A stretch of 13,003 bases of DNA. It comes from JBBTXJ01 sp038061815. Its GTDB lineage: Bacteria; Patescibacteriota; Patescibacteriia; Magasanikbacterales; JBBTXJ01. Made by a program: the position numbers and the translations under genes. The number at the start of each line of letters is the position of its first letter. The first letter of the stretch is position 1. The stretch spans positions 1 through 13,003 of the forward strand of contig JBBTYK010000034.1 in NCBI GenBank assembly GCA_038061815.1, given 5' to 3'. Of the stretch, positions 1-6,893 are shown piece after piece. The notes under the pieces were generated by a model. That model was given only the letters and a program-made list of their open reading frames with translations, ran no database searches and was not told the DNA's origin.

Positions 1-353
1 CCGTCAGGTATGACAGCGCGTTGGAGCAAATCTCCTTCAACCAATTTGGATTTTGACGCGTAATTTTCCGGCACGGGATAAAGCGTGCCGTCGTCGGCAA
101 TCATTTGTTTTCCGTCAAATACGCCGTCAATGACGGCGCTGGCGGGAGGGAGCGTTGGCATAGTGCCGTTGATTGCGCCGCCGAATGACGCCACAGCGCG
201 TTCCAGCTTGGCGATAATAGCTTTTGCTTCCTCCACGAGCGCGATAAGCGCCTCATGTGGTGTTTCAAGAGACGTCTCATCCGCAGACGTCACCGTTGCT
301 TCACGGCGGATGGAGAAAATTTCTTCCAGCGATTTGAAGGTTGGATTGTGCAT
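1..353 (-). CDS. Conserved CPR-type hypothetical protein, 3' end outside the window
   Basis: This reading frame starts at ATG 353-351 and stays open for 117 codons until it leaves the window at base 1, so the C-terminus is missing. Residues about 1-58 look helical and acidic (SLEEIFSIRREA, then LIALVEEAKAIIAKLERAV). A short Pro/Gly-rich linker follows. From about residue 75 the chain becomes a small beta-type segment: VIDGVFDGKQ, DDGTLYPVPENYASKSKLV and EGDLLQRAVIPDG. From memory, the PVPxNYASKSKLVxGD motif recurs in small Patescibacteria proteins of unknown function; I cannot confirm this without a search, and I assign no function. No signal peptide or membrane segment is visible. The start is supported by a TGG-TATACT promoter 12 nt upstream and a terminator that separates it from the ATPase gene before it. 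The continuous frame makes the gene likely; its role is unknown. Confidence 0.75.
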   Translation of the reverse strand, partial: MHNPTFKSLEEIFSIRREATVTSADETSLETPHEALIALVEEAKAIIAKLERAVASFGGAINGTMPTLPPASAVIDGVFDGKQMIADDGTLYPVPENYASKSKLVEGDLLQRAVIPD

Positions 354-365
354 ACACTGCGCGTC

Positions 366-394
366 AGTATACCAAAAAAATCCCGTGTTGTCGG
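366..394 (-). promoter_or_regulatory. Promoter of the partial hypothetical gene
   Basis: On the minus strand an extended -10 (TGG then TATACT, hexamer at 366-371) lies 12 nt before ATG 353. A CCGACA hexamer at 389-394 sits 17 nt further upstream and matches TTGACA at four of six bases. The predicted RNA start is about 6 nt before the ATG. The -35 lies inside the terminator hairpin of the upstream gene. Predicted from sequence only. Confidence 0.55.
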
Positions 395-397
395 GAC
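374..397 (-). terminator. Intrinsic terminator after the TraD/HerA-like ATPase gene
   Basis: Read on the minus strand, a short stem TCCCG/CGGGA (381-385 with 392-396, 6-nt loop, extendable by one G-U pair) is followed by seven T (complement of 374-380). It lies about 40 nt past the ATPase stop codon at 435-437. The stem is short, so it may be leaky. Confidence 0.5.
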
Positions 398-434
398 TCT
401 TTTGGTGGATGAACGGTGGATGCGCTGGGGACAA

Positions 435-3133
435 TTACAACATCGCTTTCGCGAGTTCCGGTTCGGGCGTGGGCGCAGTGGCGCCGAGCTGTGAGCGTTC
501 CATAATTTCCGCTTCCACTAAACGGCGGTCGCGGCCGAATTTGAGACGCGAAAGCTCTTTTATTCCTTCGGCCAGTTCGCTGTTGCCTTTATCCGGCGGG
601 TCAACGAGCAGGTTGAACGGCCGCGCGGCGGTATTGTCTATGAGCAGTTTAAGATAGGCGGTGTATTTTTCCACATTGATAAGGTCGTGCGCAGAAAAGA
701 CGGGCGCGAATTCCTTAGCAAGAACTTCCGCGTCTTCCACGCCGATGCGGTAGCAGGCAATCGTGCCCACGTTGCCCAGCACCGCATCGCGGATTTTTGT
801 GTCTCCTTTTGAGGACAACTGTCCGAGGTACTGATGTCCGATGACGAGGTCAAGCCTATATTTGCGCGCTTCGGACAAAATGGTCGCGATGGAATCCGTG
901 ATGAAGTTTTGGAACTCGTCAATGTAGAGATAGAAATCGTGGCGCTGCTCTTCCGGCAGCGCAGCGCGGCTCATCGCGGCCATTTGCAGTTTTGACACCA
1001 GAATCATGCCGAGCAGGTTTGCGTTGATTTCACCCGTGGTTCCTTTTGCCAGATTGACGAGGAGGATTTTTTTGTTGTCCATGACGTCGCGGAAATCAAA
1101 GGCGGAATGCGACTGGCCGATGATGTTGCGGAGCATTTCGTTTTCCACGAAACGCCCCACTTTGGAAATCAAATAGCCGAGCATTTCAGATTTTGTGTTC
1201 GCGGTCTGCTGTGCCATTTCTTTTTCCCAGAAATTTCGCACTACCGGGTCCGTCACTTTCGCCACCCACTGCGCCGCGAATTCGTCATCGGAAAACATGC
1301 GCGGTATTTCGGCAATCGTGCCGGGATTTTCGGTGTCGGCCATAAGTGTCAGCATGACGTTCCGCATGTTGTGCTCAAACATCGGCCCTATCATTTCGGG
1401 CGGGAAGAGGCTGTAGAAAATGGAGATCATTTCCTGCACCGCAAAGTCGCGCTGGTCGGCCGTTTTTGCTTCCAGCATATTGAGCGCCATGGGACGCTCC
1501 ATGTCTGATGGATTGAAATAGATGACGTCGTCAATGCGAGACTCCGGCACGTGCTGGAGCACGTATTCGGCAAAATCGCCGTGCGGGTCAATTACGGCCA
1601 CGCCTTCGCCGGCCAAAATATCCTGTACCGCCATGTTTTGCATGAGCGTGGTTTTACCGGAACCGGATTTTCCAATGAGATAGAAATGGCGGCGGCGGTC
1701 GGCGCGTTTGATGCGCACCATCTGTTCTTGTCCGCGATATGTTACACGGCCGAGGCGCGTGCCTTCGGTGGGCAAATTAACCGGCGGCGCCGCTTTGCGC
1801 GCCTCCAGCCAGCGGATTCCGGGCGTTTCAGTTGAGGGAAGCGGGAAGTGAAAAACGCTTGCCATTTCTTCCGTGTTTAACACCATGCTCCGCTGTTCAT
1901 TGAACGTCCGATAAATGAAATCTCGGATGAGCCGCTCCTGTTTTGACGGCACCTCGGCGCCGAATGTGTTACCGTACTGATACAAATTATATTGACTGAA
2001 CGCATTGACGATGTTGTCCAAATATCGTTTCGCGCGCAATTGGTCGCTTGAGGCAACCACGATGCGGATATTCACATCCATACCGGCCTTGCTCGCTTTT
2101 TCCTCAATGCTTCTGATAAGGTCTTGCTCCATTTGGGTAAGTTGCACCGGTTGCTGCGGCTGCTGCGGCGACGCGGCACCGCCGCTCCCGAAAGCCGCCT
2201 GCGCAAATTCTTTTCCCGCCTCTCCCAGCAGGCCGGGTTTTTTATCAAATCCNNNNNNNNNNNNNNNNNNNNNNNNNNNNNNNNNNNNNNNNNNNNNNNN
2301 NNNNNNNNNNNNNNNNNNNNNNNNNNNNNNNNNNNNNNNNNNNNNNNNNNNNCCTGCGCAAATTCTTTTCCCGCCTCTCCCAGCAGGCCGGGTTTTTTAT
2401 CAAATCCTTGTCCTTTTTGCGCGCGTTTCGCCATCGCAATTCCGGCGCGGCGCCATTTTTTATTAGCTGAACGCACCGTGAATTGAATGGCGGCGCTGTC
2501 GGCTTCTTCTATTTGGCTCAATGGATTGGTGATGGCGGATAGCGGGTCACTCTCCATTTTTTTATATGTCTTGATGGGATAACCGTGCTGTTTTGTCATT
2601 TTGAGATGCGCTCCGAGCGCGATGCCGGTGCGCGGAAAGATGTTGTACGCGTCAACTTCTTCCACGTGCGCATCAGGATATTGGGCATGGATTTGTTCCG
2701 TGAGATAGGGCGCTATGGCTGGCGGAACGGCCATATAAAACGAAATAATTTTTTTTTGCGCGACTATTTCAAACGAGAGATGGTCGGTGCGGCCGCGCAG
2801 CCATGCCATGAGTCCGCGTTGCGCTTTCAGCCCGCCAATGGCGGCGAACAATGATTCCATCACCGCGATTTTTTCTCTGATTTGGTCAATGCGTTGTTCA
2901 GCTCCGGCTTGTTGCGGGTCGCCGCTCTGTTGCGGCACCATGATGAGGAGGAATTTTCGGATATTCTGCGGATGATAGCGGTTTGCTTGGTGAAAAAAGG
3001 GACGCAGCAAAAAAAGGAACGCAGTGCCGAGCGCCACGAACGCGCCGAAAATGACAAGCCACAAAAGGATGTTATTATTGAGCAGGAGATTGGTTGCCGG
3101 TGCGTTTGCGGGGAAGACAGCGAATTGCAGCAT
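435..3133 (-). CDS. Membrane-anchored TraD/VirD4/HerA-like P-loop ATPase, one gene interrupted by an assembly gap
   Basis: As deposited, this gene is cut by 100 N and a duplicated 55-nt flank (2253-2407). Removing those 155 bases joins the ATG at 3133 to the TAA at 435-437 in one frame of 848 codons, giving 847 aa. Reconstituted residues 22-46 form one hydrophobic membrane segment (ILLWLVIFGAFVALG and on). A long mixed domain follows (about 60-260), then a Gly/Gln/Pro linker across the gap, then the RecA-like ATPase: Walker A GKSGSGKTT at 436-444, a VIDPHGD strand at 462-468, Walker B LYIDEF with D687-E688, and a GHQYLGQL sensor-type strand near 715. The family includes conjugative coupling proteins and HerA/FtsK-type pumps, which move DNA or proteins through membranes using ATP. 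The start lies 3 nt after the stop of the 178-aa gene, so the two are probably co-transcribed. No relaxase or other type IV secretion gene is nearby, so the substrate is unknown. Annotation of the raw sequence would give two false fragments. Confidence 0.85.
2198..2252. repeat. First copy of the 55-nt duplicated gap flank (assembly overlap)
   Basis: These 55 bases are identical to 2353-2407 on the other side of the N run. They are coding sequence of the ATPase gene (residues ending in GEAGKEFAQ). The reading frame closes correctly when one copy is removed, so the duplication is best read as unmerged contig ends sharing a k-mer-length overlap. Confidence 0.9.
2253..2352. other. Assembly gap of 100 N inside the ATPase gene
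   Basis: Exactly 100 unknown bases, a conventional scaffold spacer length. Because the flanks repeat each other, the real distance is probably zero or negative and no sequence is missing. Confidence 0.95.
2353..2407. repeat. Second copy of the 55-nt duplicated gap flank (assembly overlap)
   Basis: Identical over all 55 bases to 2198-2252. Collapsing it together with the N run removes 155 bases, which shifts the frame by two and restores one open frame from 3133 to 435. Confidence 0.9.
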
Positions 3134-3136
3134 AGA

Positions 3137-3673
3137 TTACGATTCTCGGAGTTCCATGAGATTACCCACCGTTGCCCATGTTGCTTGTTCAAGCCACGCC
3201 GGATTGACGCCGGGCACGAGCGCGAGCCATGCATGGATGGTGTCCGATAATCCCTTAACGACTTTAGCGTCCATGTTTGGCACTGTCAGCAGAGCGCGAA
3301 TGGTAATCGCCGTCTGCTCGCCGCGGACGCGGAATGCTTCTTGCGCGAGCGGTTCAAGCGATGCAAACGCTCCTGCGCCAACGCCCGTTTCCAGTTTTTG
3401 TTCAATCGCTTTTTGCGCTGGGTCTTCGGGAATCGGAGCGGGTGGCGCGATTTCCCTTTTCGCACTGGCCGCGGCAGGTTCCGGCGTTTGTTCCGGAGAC
3501 GCCAATACCCCCGGCGGCAGCGGTTCGCCTTCAACATACACGTCCGGCCCTGTGGCGGGCGCGGTTTCCACCGTTGGCGCGGCCTCAACAACCGGTGTTT
3601 CAATCGGCGCGACGGATATTTCGGTGTTCGTTTCAGCGGTTTGCGGCTCCGCAGGTATCGGCGAGAGTGGCAT
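3137..3673 (-). CDS. Pro/Ala/Glu-rich hypothetical protein upstream of the TraD/HerA-like ATPase
   Basis: A 178-aa protein if it starts at ATG 3673. The frame is open back to an ATG at 3691, but that codon overlaps the -10 box, so the later start is preferred. Residues about 1-85 are low-complexity and rich in Pro, Ala, Glu and Thr (for example APIETPVVEAAPTVETAPA), so probably disordered. Residues about 86-178 look folded and helical, with AQKAIEQKLETG, AITIRALLTVPNMDAKVV and a Trp-containing end (HAWLALVPGVNPAWLEQATWA). No signal peptide, membrane segment or catalytic motif is visible. The stop lies 3 nt before the ATG of the ATPase gene, so the two probably share an mRNA and may work together, perhaps as a regulator or adaptor; this is inference from position only. 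I do not recognise the family. Confidence 0.75.
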   Translation of the reverse strand: MPLSPIPAEPQTAETNTEISVAPIETPVVEAAPTVETAPATGPDVYVEGEPLPPGVLASPEQTPEPAAASAKREIAPPAPIPEDPAQKAIEQKLETGVGAGAFASLEPLAQEAFRVRGEQTAITIRALLTVPNMDAKVVKGLSDTIHAWLALVPGVNPAWLEQATWATVGNLMELRES

Positions 3674-3681
3674 ACCGAGAT

Positions 3682-3690
3682 AGTATAGCA
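3682..3690 (-). promoter_or_regulatory. Extended -10 promoter for the 178-aa gene and ATPase operon
   Basis: On the minus strand TGC-TATACT (hexamer at 3682-3687) lies 8 nt before ATG 3673, predicting a leader of about 2 nt. No good -35 is present 17 nt upstream, where a GC-rich palindrome lies. The TG extension may compensate. Confidence 0.6.
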
Positions 3691-3716
3691 TAATTCCCGC
3701 GGCCGCGGGAATTATG
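3689..3716. repeat. 28-bp perfect palindrome between cysS and the ATPase operon
   Basis: The two 14-nt arms (CATAATTCCCGCGG and its exact reverse complement) meet without a spacer. As RNA this gives a strong hairpin just after the cysS stop codon at 3721-3723. No T-run follows on the minus strand, so it is not a classical intrinsic terminator, though it could end or stabilise the cysS message. Its edge overlaps the TG of the next promoter, so it could equally be an operator for a dimeric protein. Confidence 0.6.
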
Positions 3717-3720
3717 TGCG

Positions 3721-5124
3721 CTATTTTTTATATACCACGGGGCCTGCAGGGGCATCATCAATCTGCCACCCCGCTTCCAGTATTTGTGCGCGCAGTTCGT
3801 CCGCCAGCCGCCATTTTTTTTCTGTACGCGCGTTTTCGCGTTTTTTCAGTAATGTAGTAATCGCGGTCGGCACGCGTGTTTTTTTCTTCAGCGCCGCCAC
3901 GCTTTTTTTGATATCTAGACCGAACCACGCGTCAAGCGCAAAGATTGTTTTTTGTGATGGAGGGGCGGGGGATTTGAGCATCTCCCAAAGCGCGGCAAGC
4001 GCCTCCGGCGCATTTAAGTCATCTTCAAACGACTGTTTGACTTGTTGAATGAATTTTTGGTCAACATCTGGCTTAGAATCCAACGCCGCTACGCGCGCCA
4101 CAAGATTCTTGTACCCCTGTTCCGCCGCCTCAAGCGCTTCCCAACTGAACACCAGTTGCTTGCGATAGTGCGTTTGCAGTAACAGATACCGATAGGCGAG
4201 CGGGCTCATTCCGCGTTCAATTAAAAGATGCAGCGGAATGAAATTACCTTCGGATTTTCCCATGCGTCCGCCGTCAATCGTCAAAAATTCACCGTGCAGC
4301 CAATAGCGCGCAAACGGTTTGCCGGTTGCCGCCTCTGATTGCGCGATTTCATTTGTGTGATGAATGGGAATGTGGTCAATGCCGCCGCAGTGGATGTCAA
4401 ACGTGGCGCCTAGATACTTCATGCTCATCGCCGAGCATTCAATATGCCAGCCCGGAAATCCAACACCCCATGGCGATGACCACTCCATTTGTCTCTTGTG
4501 TCCTGAGCCCTGTCGAAGGGTGCCAGTCGAAGGGCTCAATTTCCACAATGCAAAATCCGTCGGATTCCGTTTTTCCGGATGTTTTTCAATGCGCGCGCCT
4601 TCCTGCAATCCGCGGAGCCCCTCTTTTCCCACCAGCACGCCGTACGCGCGGAATTTTTTGGTGTCAAAATACACGCCGTCGCTTGTCAAATAGGTGTATC
4701 CTTTCCGCTCCAATGTTTTAATCAGCGCAATCTGTTCTTTAATATGAGCGGTCGCGCGGCACCACACATCCGGGAACAACACATTCAGCGCGCGTAAATC
4801 ATGTTGGAATGCTCGGGTGTAAAATTTTGCGATGTTCCATGCGCTTTTTCCTTCGCGCCGCGCGCCGGCCTCAATTTTATCTTCGCCGAGGTTAGAATCG
4901 TTCGTGAGATGCCCCACATCCGTAATGTTCATCACATGCTTTATACGGTATCCGGCGCCTAACAGCGTGCGTTTCAAAATATCCTCAAACACGTACGTCC
5001 GCAAATTACCGATGTGCGCGTAATTGTAGACTGTCGGCCCACACGTATATAAACCAATCGTTTTTCCGCGGAGCGGTTTGAACGTTGCGAGGCGGCGGGT
5101 GAGCGTATTGAAGAGTTTCAACAT
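3721..5124 (-). CDS. cysS: Cysteinyl-tRNA synthetase
   Basis: This 467-aa class I aminoacyl-tRNA synthetase joins cysteine to tRNA-Cys in the cytoplasm using ATP. Visible landmarks, in order, are the first zinc ligand C28 in YTCGPTVYNYAHIGN, the HIGN signature at 37-40, the stretch GWHIECSAM with C230, then H255 and E259 in IHHTNEIAQSEAA completing the zinc site, and RMGKS at 287-291 as the KMSKS loop. The C-terminal third is the usual helical anticodon-binding region. Length is normal for the family (about 460-480). One oddity is about 11 extra residues (within 196-212) between FALWK and WSSPWG, encoded by a palindromic repeat at 4504-4538. The start ATG 5124-5122 follows a TACACT -10 box by exactly 6 nt. 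It is divergent from pilM, with only 52 nt between the two starts. Confidence 0.96.
   Translation of the reverse strand: MLKLFNTLTRRLATFKPLRGKTIGLYTCGPTVYNYAHIGNLRTYVFEDILKRTLLGAGYRIKHVMNITDVGHLTNDSNLGEDKIEAGARREGKSAWNIAKFYTRAFQHDLRALNVLFPDVWCRATAHIKEQIALIKTLERKGYTYLTSDGVYFDTKKFRAYGVLVGKEGLRGLQEGARIEKHPEKRNPTDFALWKLSPSTGTLRQGSGHKRQMEWSSPWGVGFPGWHIECSAMSMKYLGATFDIHCGGIDHIPIHHTNEIAQSEAATGKPFARYWLHGEFLTIDGGRMGKSEGNFIPLHLLIERGMSPLAYRYLLLQTHYRKQLVFSWEALEAAEQGYKNLVARVAALDSKPDVDQKFIQQVKQSFEDDLNAPEALAALWEMLKSPAPPSQKTIFALDAWFGLDIKKSVAALKKKTRVPTAITTLLKKRENARTEKKWRLADELRAQILEAGWQIDDAPAGPVVYKK
4504..4538. repeat. Short palindromic dispersed-type repeat inserted in cysS
   Basis: Outer inverted arms TGAGCCC (4504-4510) and GGGCTCA (4532-4538) enclose two direct copies of GTCGAAGGG (4512-4520 and 4526-4534). 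The motif resembles the CTGAGCC-TGTCGAAGG repeats that I recall scattered through many bacterial genomes. It lies in frame in cysS exactly where the protein is longer than its relatives. Membership in a dispersed family needs a genome-wide search. Confidence 0.6.
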
Positions 5125-5130
5125 GGTTCT

Positions 5131-5159
5131 AGTGTACCTCTTACGCGGTTGTTCAGCAA
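5131..5159 (-). promoter_or_regulatory. cysS promoter
   Basis: On the minus strand TTGCTG (5154-5159), a 17-nt spacer and TACACT (5131-5136) form a regular sigma-70-type promoter. The -10 ends 6 nt before the ATG, so the predicted transcript begins at the start codon. Confidence 0.65.
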
Positions 5160-5161
5160 TG

Positions 5162-5170
5162 TGCTATACT
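5162..5170 (+). promoter_or_regulatory. pilM extended -10 promoter
   Basis: TGC-TATACT with the hexamer at 5165-5170 ends 6 nt before ATG 5177, predicting a leaderless transcript. No strong -35 is seen; TTACGC at 5141-5146 is weak. It lies back to back with, and partly interleaved with, the cysS promoter. Confidence 0.65.
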
Positions 5171-5176
5171 ATCCCC

Positions 5177-6331
5177 ATGTGGTTTTCCAAAAAAAAGGAG
5201 GACGGAGACGGCGTGCTCGGCGTTGACCTCGGAGTAGGGGGCATTAAACTGGTTGAGCTCATCAACAAAAACGGCCGCGCGCATTTGGGTACCTACGGTT
5301 TTACGGAGGGTTTTCTTGGTTGGGAAAAGAAAACAATGACCGAGGAATCCGCGCAAACTCCTGAATTGCAGCAAAAAGAGGCGGCGGTAAAGGAAGTCGC
5401 AGAGATTAAACGATTGGGCGCGGTGCTGAAGATGCTGATGGAAAAAACCGGCGCCAAAAGCACGCGGGCGGTGGCGAGCATTCCTATCTCGGCAGTGTTC
5501 AGCGCCGTGGTGACGATTACGAAAACGGAGGATAAAGCGCAAGAGGCCGCGATTGTGCAGCAAGAAGCGAAGAAATTATTGCCGGTGGCGATTGAGGACG
5601 TTGTGTTGGATTATCAGGAGCTGCCGGAAATTTTTACGGATGTTGAAACGGCGCGCAAAACGCGGAGTAAGATGATTGTCACGGCCGCGCCGCGCACGGT
5701 AGTCGCGCGGTACACAGCGATTTTCAAAGAGGCGGGGATTTCCTTGAAAAGTTTGGAAACGGAATCGTTTGCGCTCGTGCGCGCGTTGGTGGGCAATGAC
5801 CCGGCCGCGGTTATGATTTTAGACATGGGCATGGCGCGCACGAATGTGTATTTGATTCGCGGCGGCGTGCCGTTGATGCATCGGAGCATCAATATCGGCG
5901 GGCGAGATTTCACGAAGGCGTTAGTGGAAAAATTGCACGTCACGGCCGAAGAAGCGGAGCAGATTAAGATTGATTTGGCGATGCGTCGCGAGGGAGAGAC
6001 ATTGCTAGATGCGTTCAAGCCGGCCGCCGACCCCATCGTGCAAGAAATTAAATACCACATGCAGCTGTTTGAGAAACAGCTCGGCGGTGCCGCCGCGCGG
6101 CCGGAAAAAATCATTTTGACCGGCGGTTCGTCGCTTCTGCCCAATTTGGACAAGTATTTGGAGGACTATTTCCAGATGCGCGTATATGTCGGCGACCCGT
6201 GGGCCCGCGTGGTGTATCCCGAGGCGCTCAAAATGGCGCTTGACCAGATTGGGCCGCGGTTCGGCATTTCAATCGGGCTGGCGCTGTTGGAGGTGTTGCC
6301 GAAAAAAGAGGAAGCGCCCGTGAAAAAATAA
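5177..6331 (+). CDS. pilM: Type IV pilus assembly ATPase-fold protein PilM
   Basis: The 384-aa product is an actin/FtsA-like cytoplasmic protein which in type IV pilus systems binds the N-terminal tail of PilN and links the inner-membrane platform to the motor. The N-terminus MWFSKKKEDG leads into the phosphate-1 loop LGVDLGVGGIKLVEL (14-28, D17). ILDMGMARTNVYLI (214-227, D216) is the phosphate-2 motif, SINIGGRDFTKAL (237-249) follows, and LTGGSSLLPNL (314-324) is the adenosine motif. All expected PilM/FtsA landmarks are present. The frame is open upstream to 5078, but ATG 5177 is chosen because a TATACT box lies 6 nt before it and the protein then begins as PilM usually does. A GGAGG at 5197-5201 before GTG 5213 is internal and probably chance. 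The pilin gene follows after 42 nt; pilN, pilO, pilB and pilC are not in the window. Confidence 0.93.
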   Translation: MWFSKKKEDGDGVLGVDLGVGGIKLVELINKNGRAHLGTYGFTEGFLGWEKKTMTEESAQTPELQQKEAAVKEVAEIKRLGAVLKMLMEKTGAKSTRAVASIPISAVFSAVVTITKTEDKAQEAAIVQQEAKKLLPVAIEDVVLDYQELPEIFTDVETARKTRSKMIVTAAPRTVVARYTAIFKEAGISLKSLETESFALVRALVGNDPAAVMILDMGMARTNVYLIRGGVPLMHRSINIGGRDFTKALVEKLHVTAEEAEQIKIDLAMRREGETLLDAFKPAADPIVQEIKYHMQLFEKQLGGAAARPEKIILTGGSSLLPNLDKYLEDYFQMRVYVGDPWARVVYPEALKMALDQIGPRFGISIGLALLEVLPKKEEAPVKK

Positions 6332-6336
6332 TCCAC

Positions 6337-6364
6337 TGGTCAATTTTTACGGGTCGTGTATACT
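6337..6364 (+). promoter_or_regulatory. Promoter of the pilin-like gene
   Basis: TATACT at 6359-6364 lies 9 nt before ATG 6374, with TGGTCA (6337-6342, four of six to TTGACA) 16 nt upstream. The predicted leader is about 3 nt. The short gap after pilM also allows read-through. Confidence 0.5.
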
Positions 6365-6373
6365 AATGGGACT

Positions 6374-6826
6374 ATGCTAGAAGGAACTGCCCAAGCGGCA
6401 ACTAAACGATTTTCGTTGTTTGAGCTTTTGTTGGTCATCGCGGTGCTGGGGCTTTTGTCCACCATTGCGATTATTGCAATCGGCAATGCGCGGCAGAAGG
6501 CGCGCGATGCGGCGCGATTGGAGGATATGCGCGAAGTTGAGGTGGCGTTGCAGTTGTATTTTAATGACCGCAATCGGTATCCGGAAGCGAAAGAGGCGGT
6601 TGTGCTGGGACAGGGTAATTTTGATTGTCTTGCCGAGGGCGGCTGGGCGGCCGGCGGTTGCGAATCTATTTATTTGAGCGATGCGCCGTCAAATCCCACG
6701 CCAAACGGGGCGCCCTATAAATATACTTCTGACGGGTCATCATACCGCGTTGAGTTTGAGCTGGAGACCGCGGTGGGCGACCGCTCCGTCGGCCCGCATT
6801 CTCTGACGCCGGAAGGGATTAAGTGA
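6374..6826 (+). CDS. Type IV pilin-like (pseudopilin) protein with an atypical prepilin cleavage site
   Basis: The 150-aa protein has the N-terminal layout of type IV pilins: a 12-residue leader ending in KR, then FSLFELLLVIAVLGLLS and a hydrophobic helix to about residue 37, with Glu at mature position 5 (E17). The helix is followed by NARQKARDAARLEDMREVEVA and LYFNDRNRYPE, the arrangement typical of pseudopilins in Patescibacteria. C85 and C96 could form a disulfide loop in the head. The normally invariant glycine just before the mature Phe is replaced by Arg (R12), so processing by the PilD-type peptidase is uncertain. The start at ATG 6374 is chosen over GTG 6356, which overlaps the -10 box. 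The position after pilM supports a pilus role: as mature protein it would sit in the membrane or in a filament. Major versus minor pilin cannot be decided. Confidence 0.85.
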   Translation: MLEGTAQAATKRFSLFELLLVIAVLGLLSTIAIIAIGNARQKARDAARLEDMREVEVALQLYFNDRNRYPEAKEAVVLGQGNFDCLAEGGWAAGGCESIYLSDAPSNPTPNGAPYKYTSDGSSYRVEFELETAVGDRSVGPHSLTPEGIK

Positions 6827-6838
6827 CCCTTCAAGTTA

Positions 6839-6893
6839 ACCAAAAGCTCTCCACAAAAGGGCTTTTCTGGTATATAATAGGCCTATGAACAAG
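6839..6893. repeat. First copy of the 55-nt duplicated flank at the second gap
   Basis: Identical over 55 bases to 6994-7048. It contains the hairpin, a TATAAT box (6873-6878) and the first codons of ligA (ATGAACAAG), which then run into N. It is an assembly duplicate and not a second promoter and start. Confidence 0.9.
6842..6866 (+). terminator. Terminator-like hairpin after the pilin gene
   Basis: AAAAGCTCT (6842-6850) pairs with AGGGCTTTT (6858-6866) over nine base pairs including one G-U, with a 7-nt loop. The T-run is part of the stem, so it could work in both directions. A duplicate at 6997-7021 comes from the assembly gap. The ligA -10 box follows 6 nt later. Confidence 0.5.

Noticed and set aside
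2198..2407. 55-bp direct repeats on both sides of the N run as a possible biological duplication or attachment site
   Set aside because: The same exact 55-nt length occurs at a second N gap, and collapsing the copy restores one open gene, so assembly overlap explains it.
5197..5215. GGAGG followed by GTG 5213 as the true pilM start with a Shine-Dalgarno site
   Set aside because: The codons before it give the usual PilM N-terminus (MWFSKKK) and ATG 5177 sits 6 nt behind a TATACT box like the other genes; the GGAGG comes from Lys-Glu-Asp codons.
6366..6380. ATG at 6366 as the pilin start
   Set aside because: It is out of frame with the pilin and meets a TAG after four codons.
6873..6893. A second TATAAT-ATG start upstream of ligA
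   Set aside because: It is the duplicated flank of the assembly gap; the frame runs into N after three codons.
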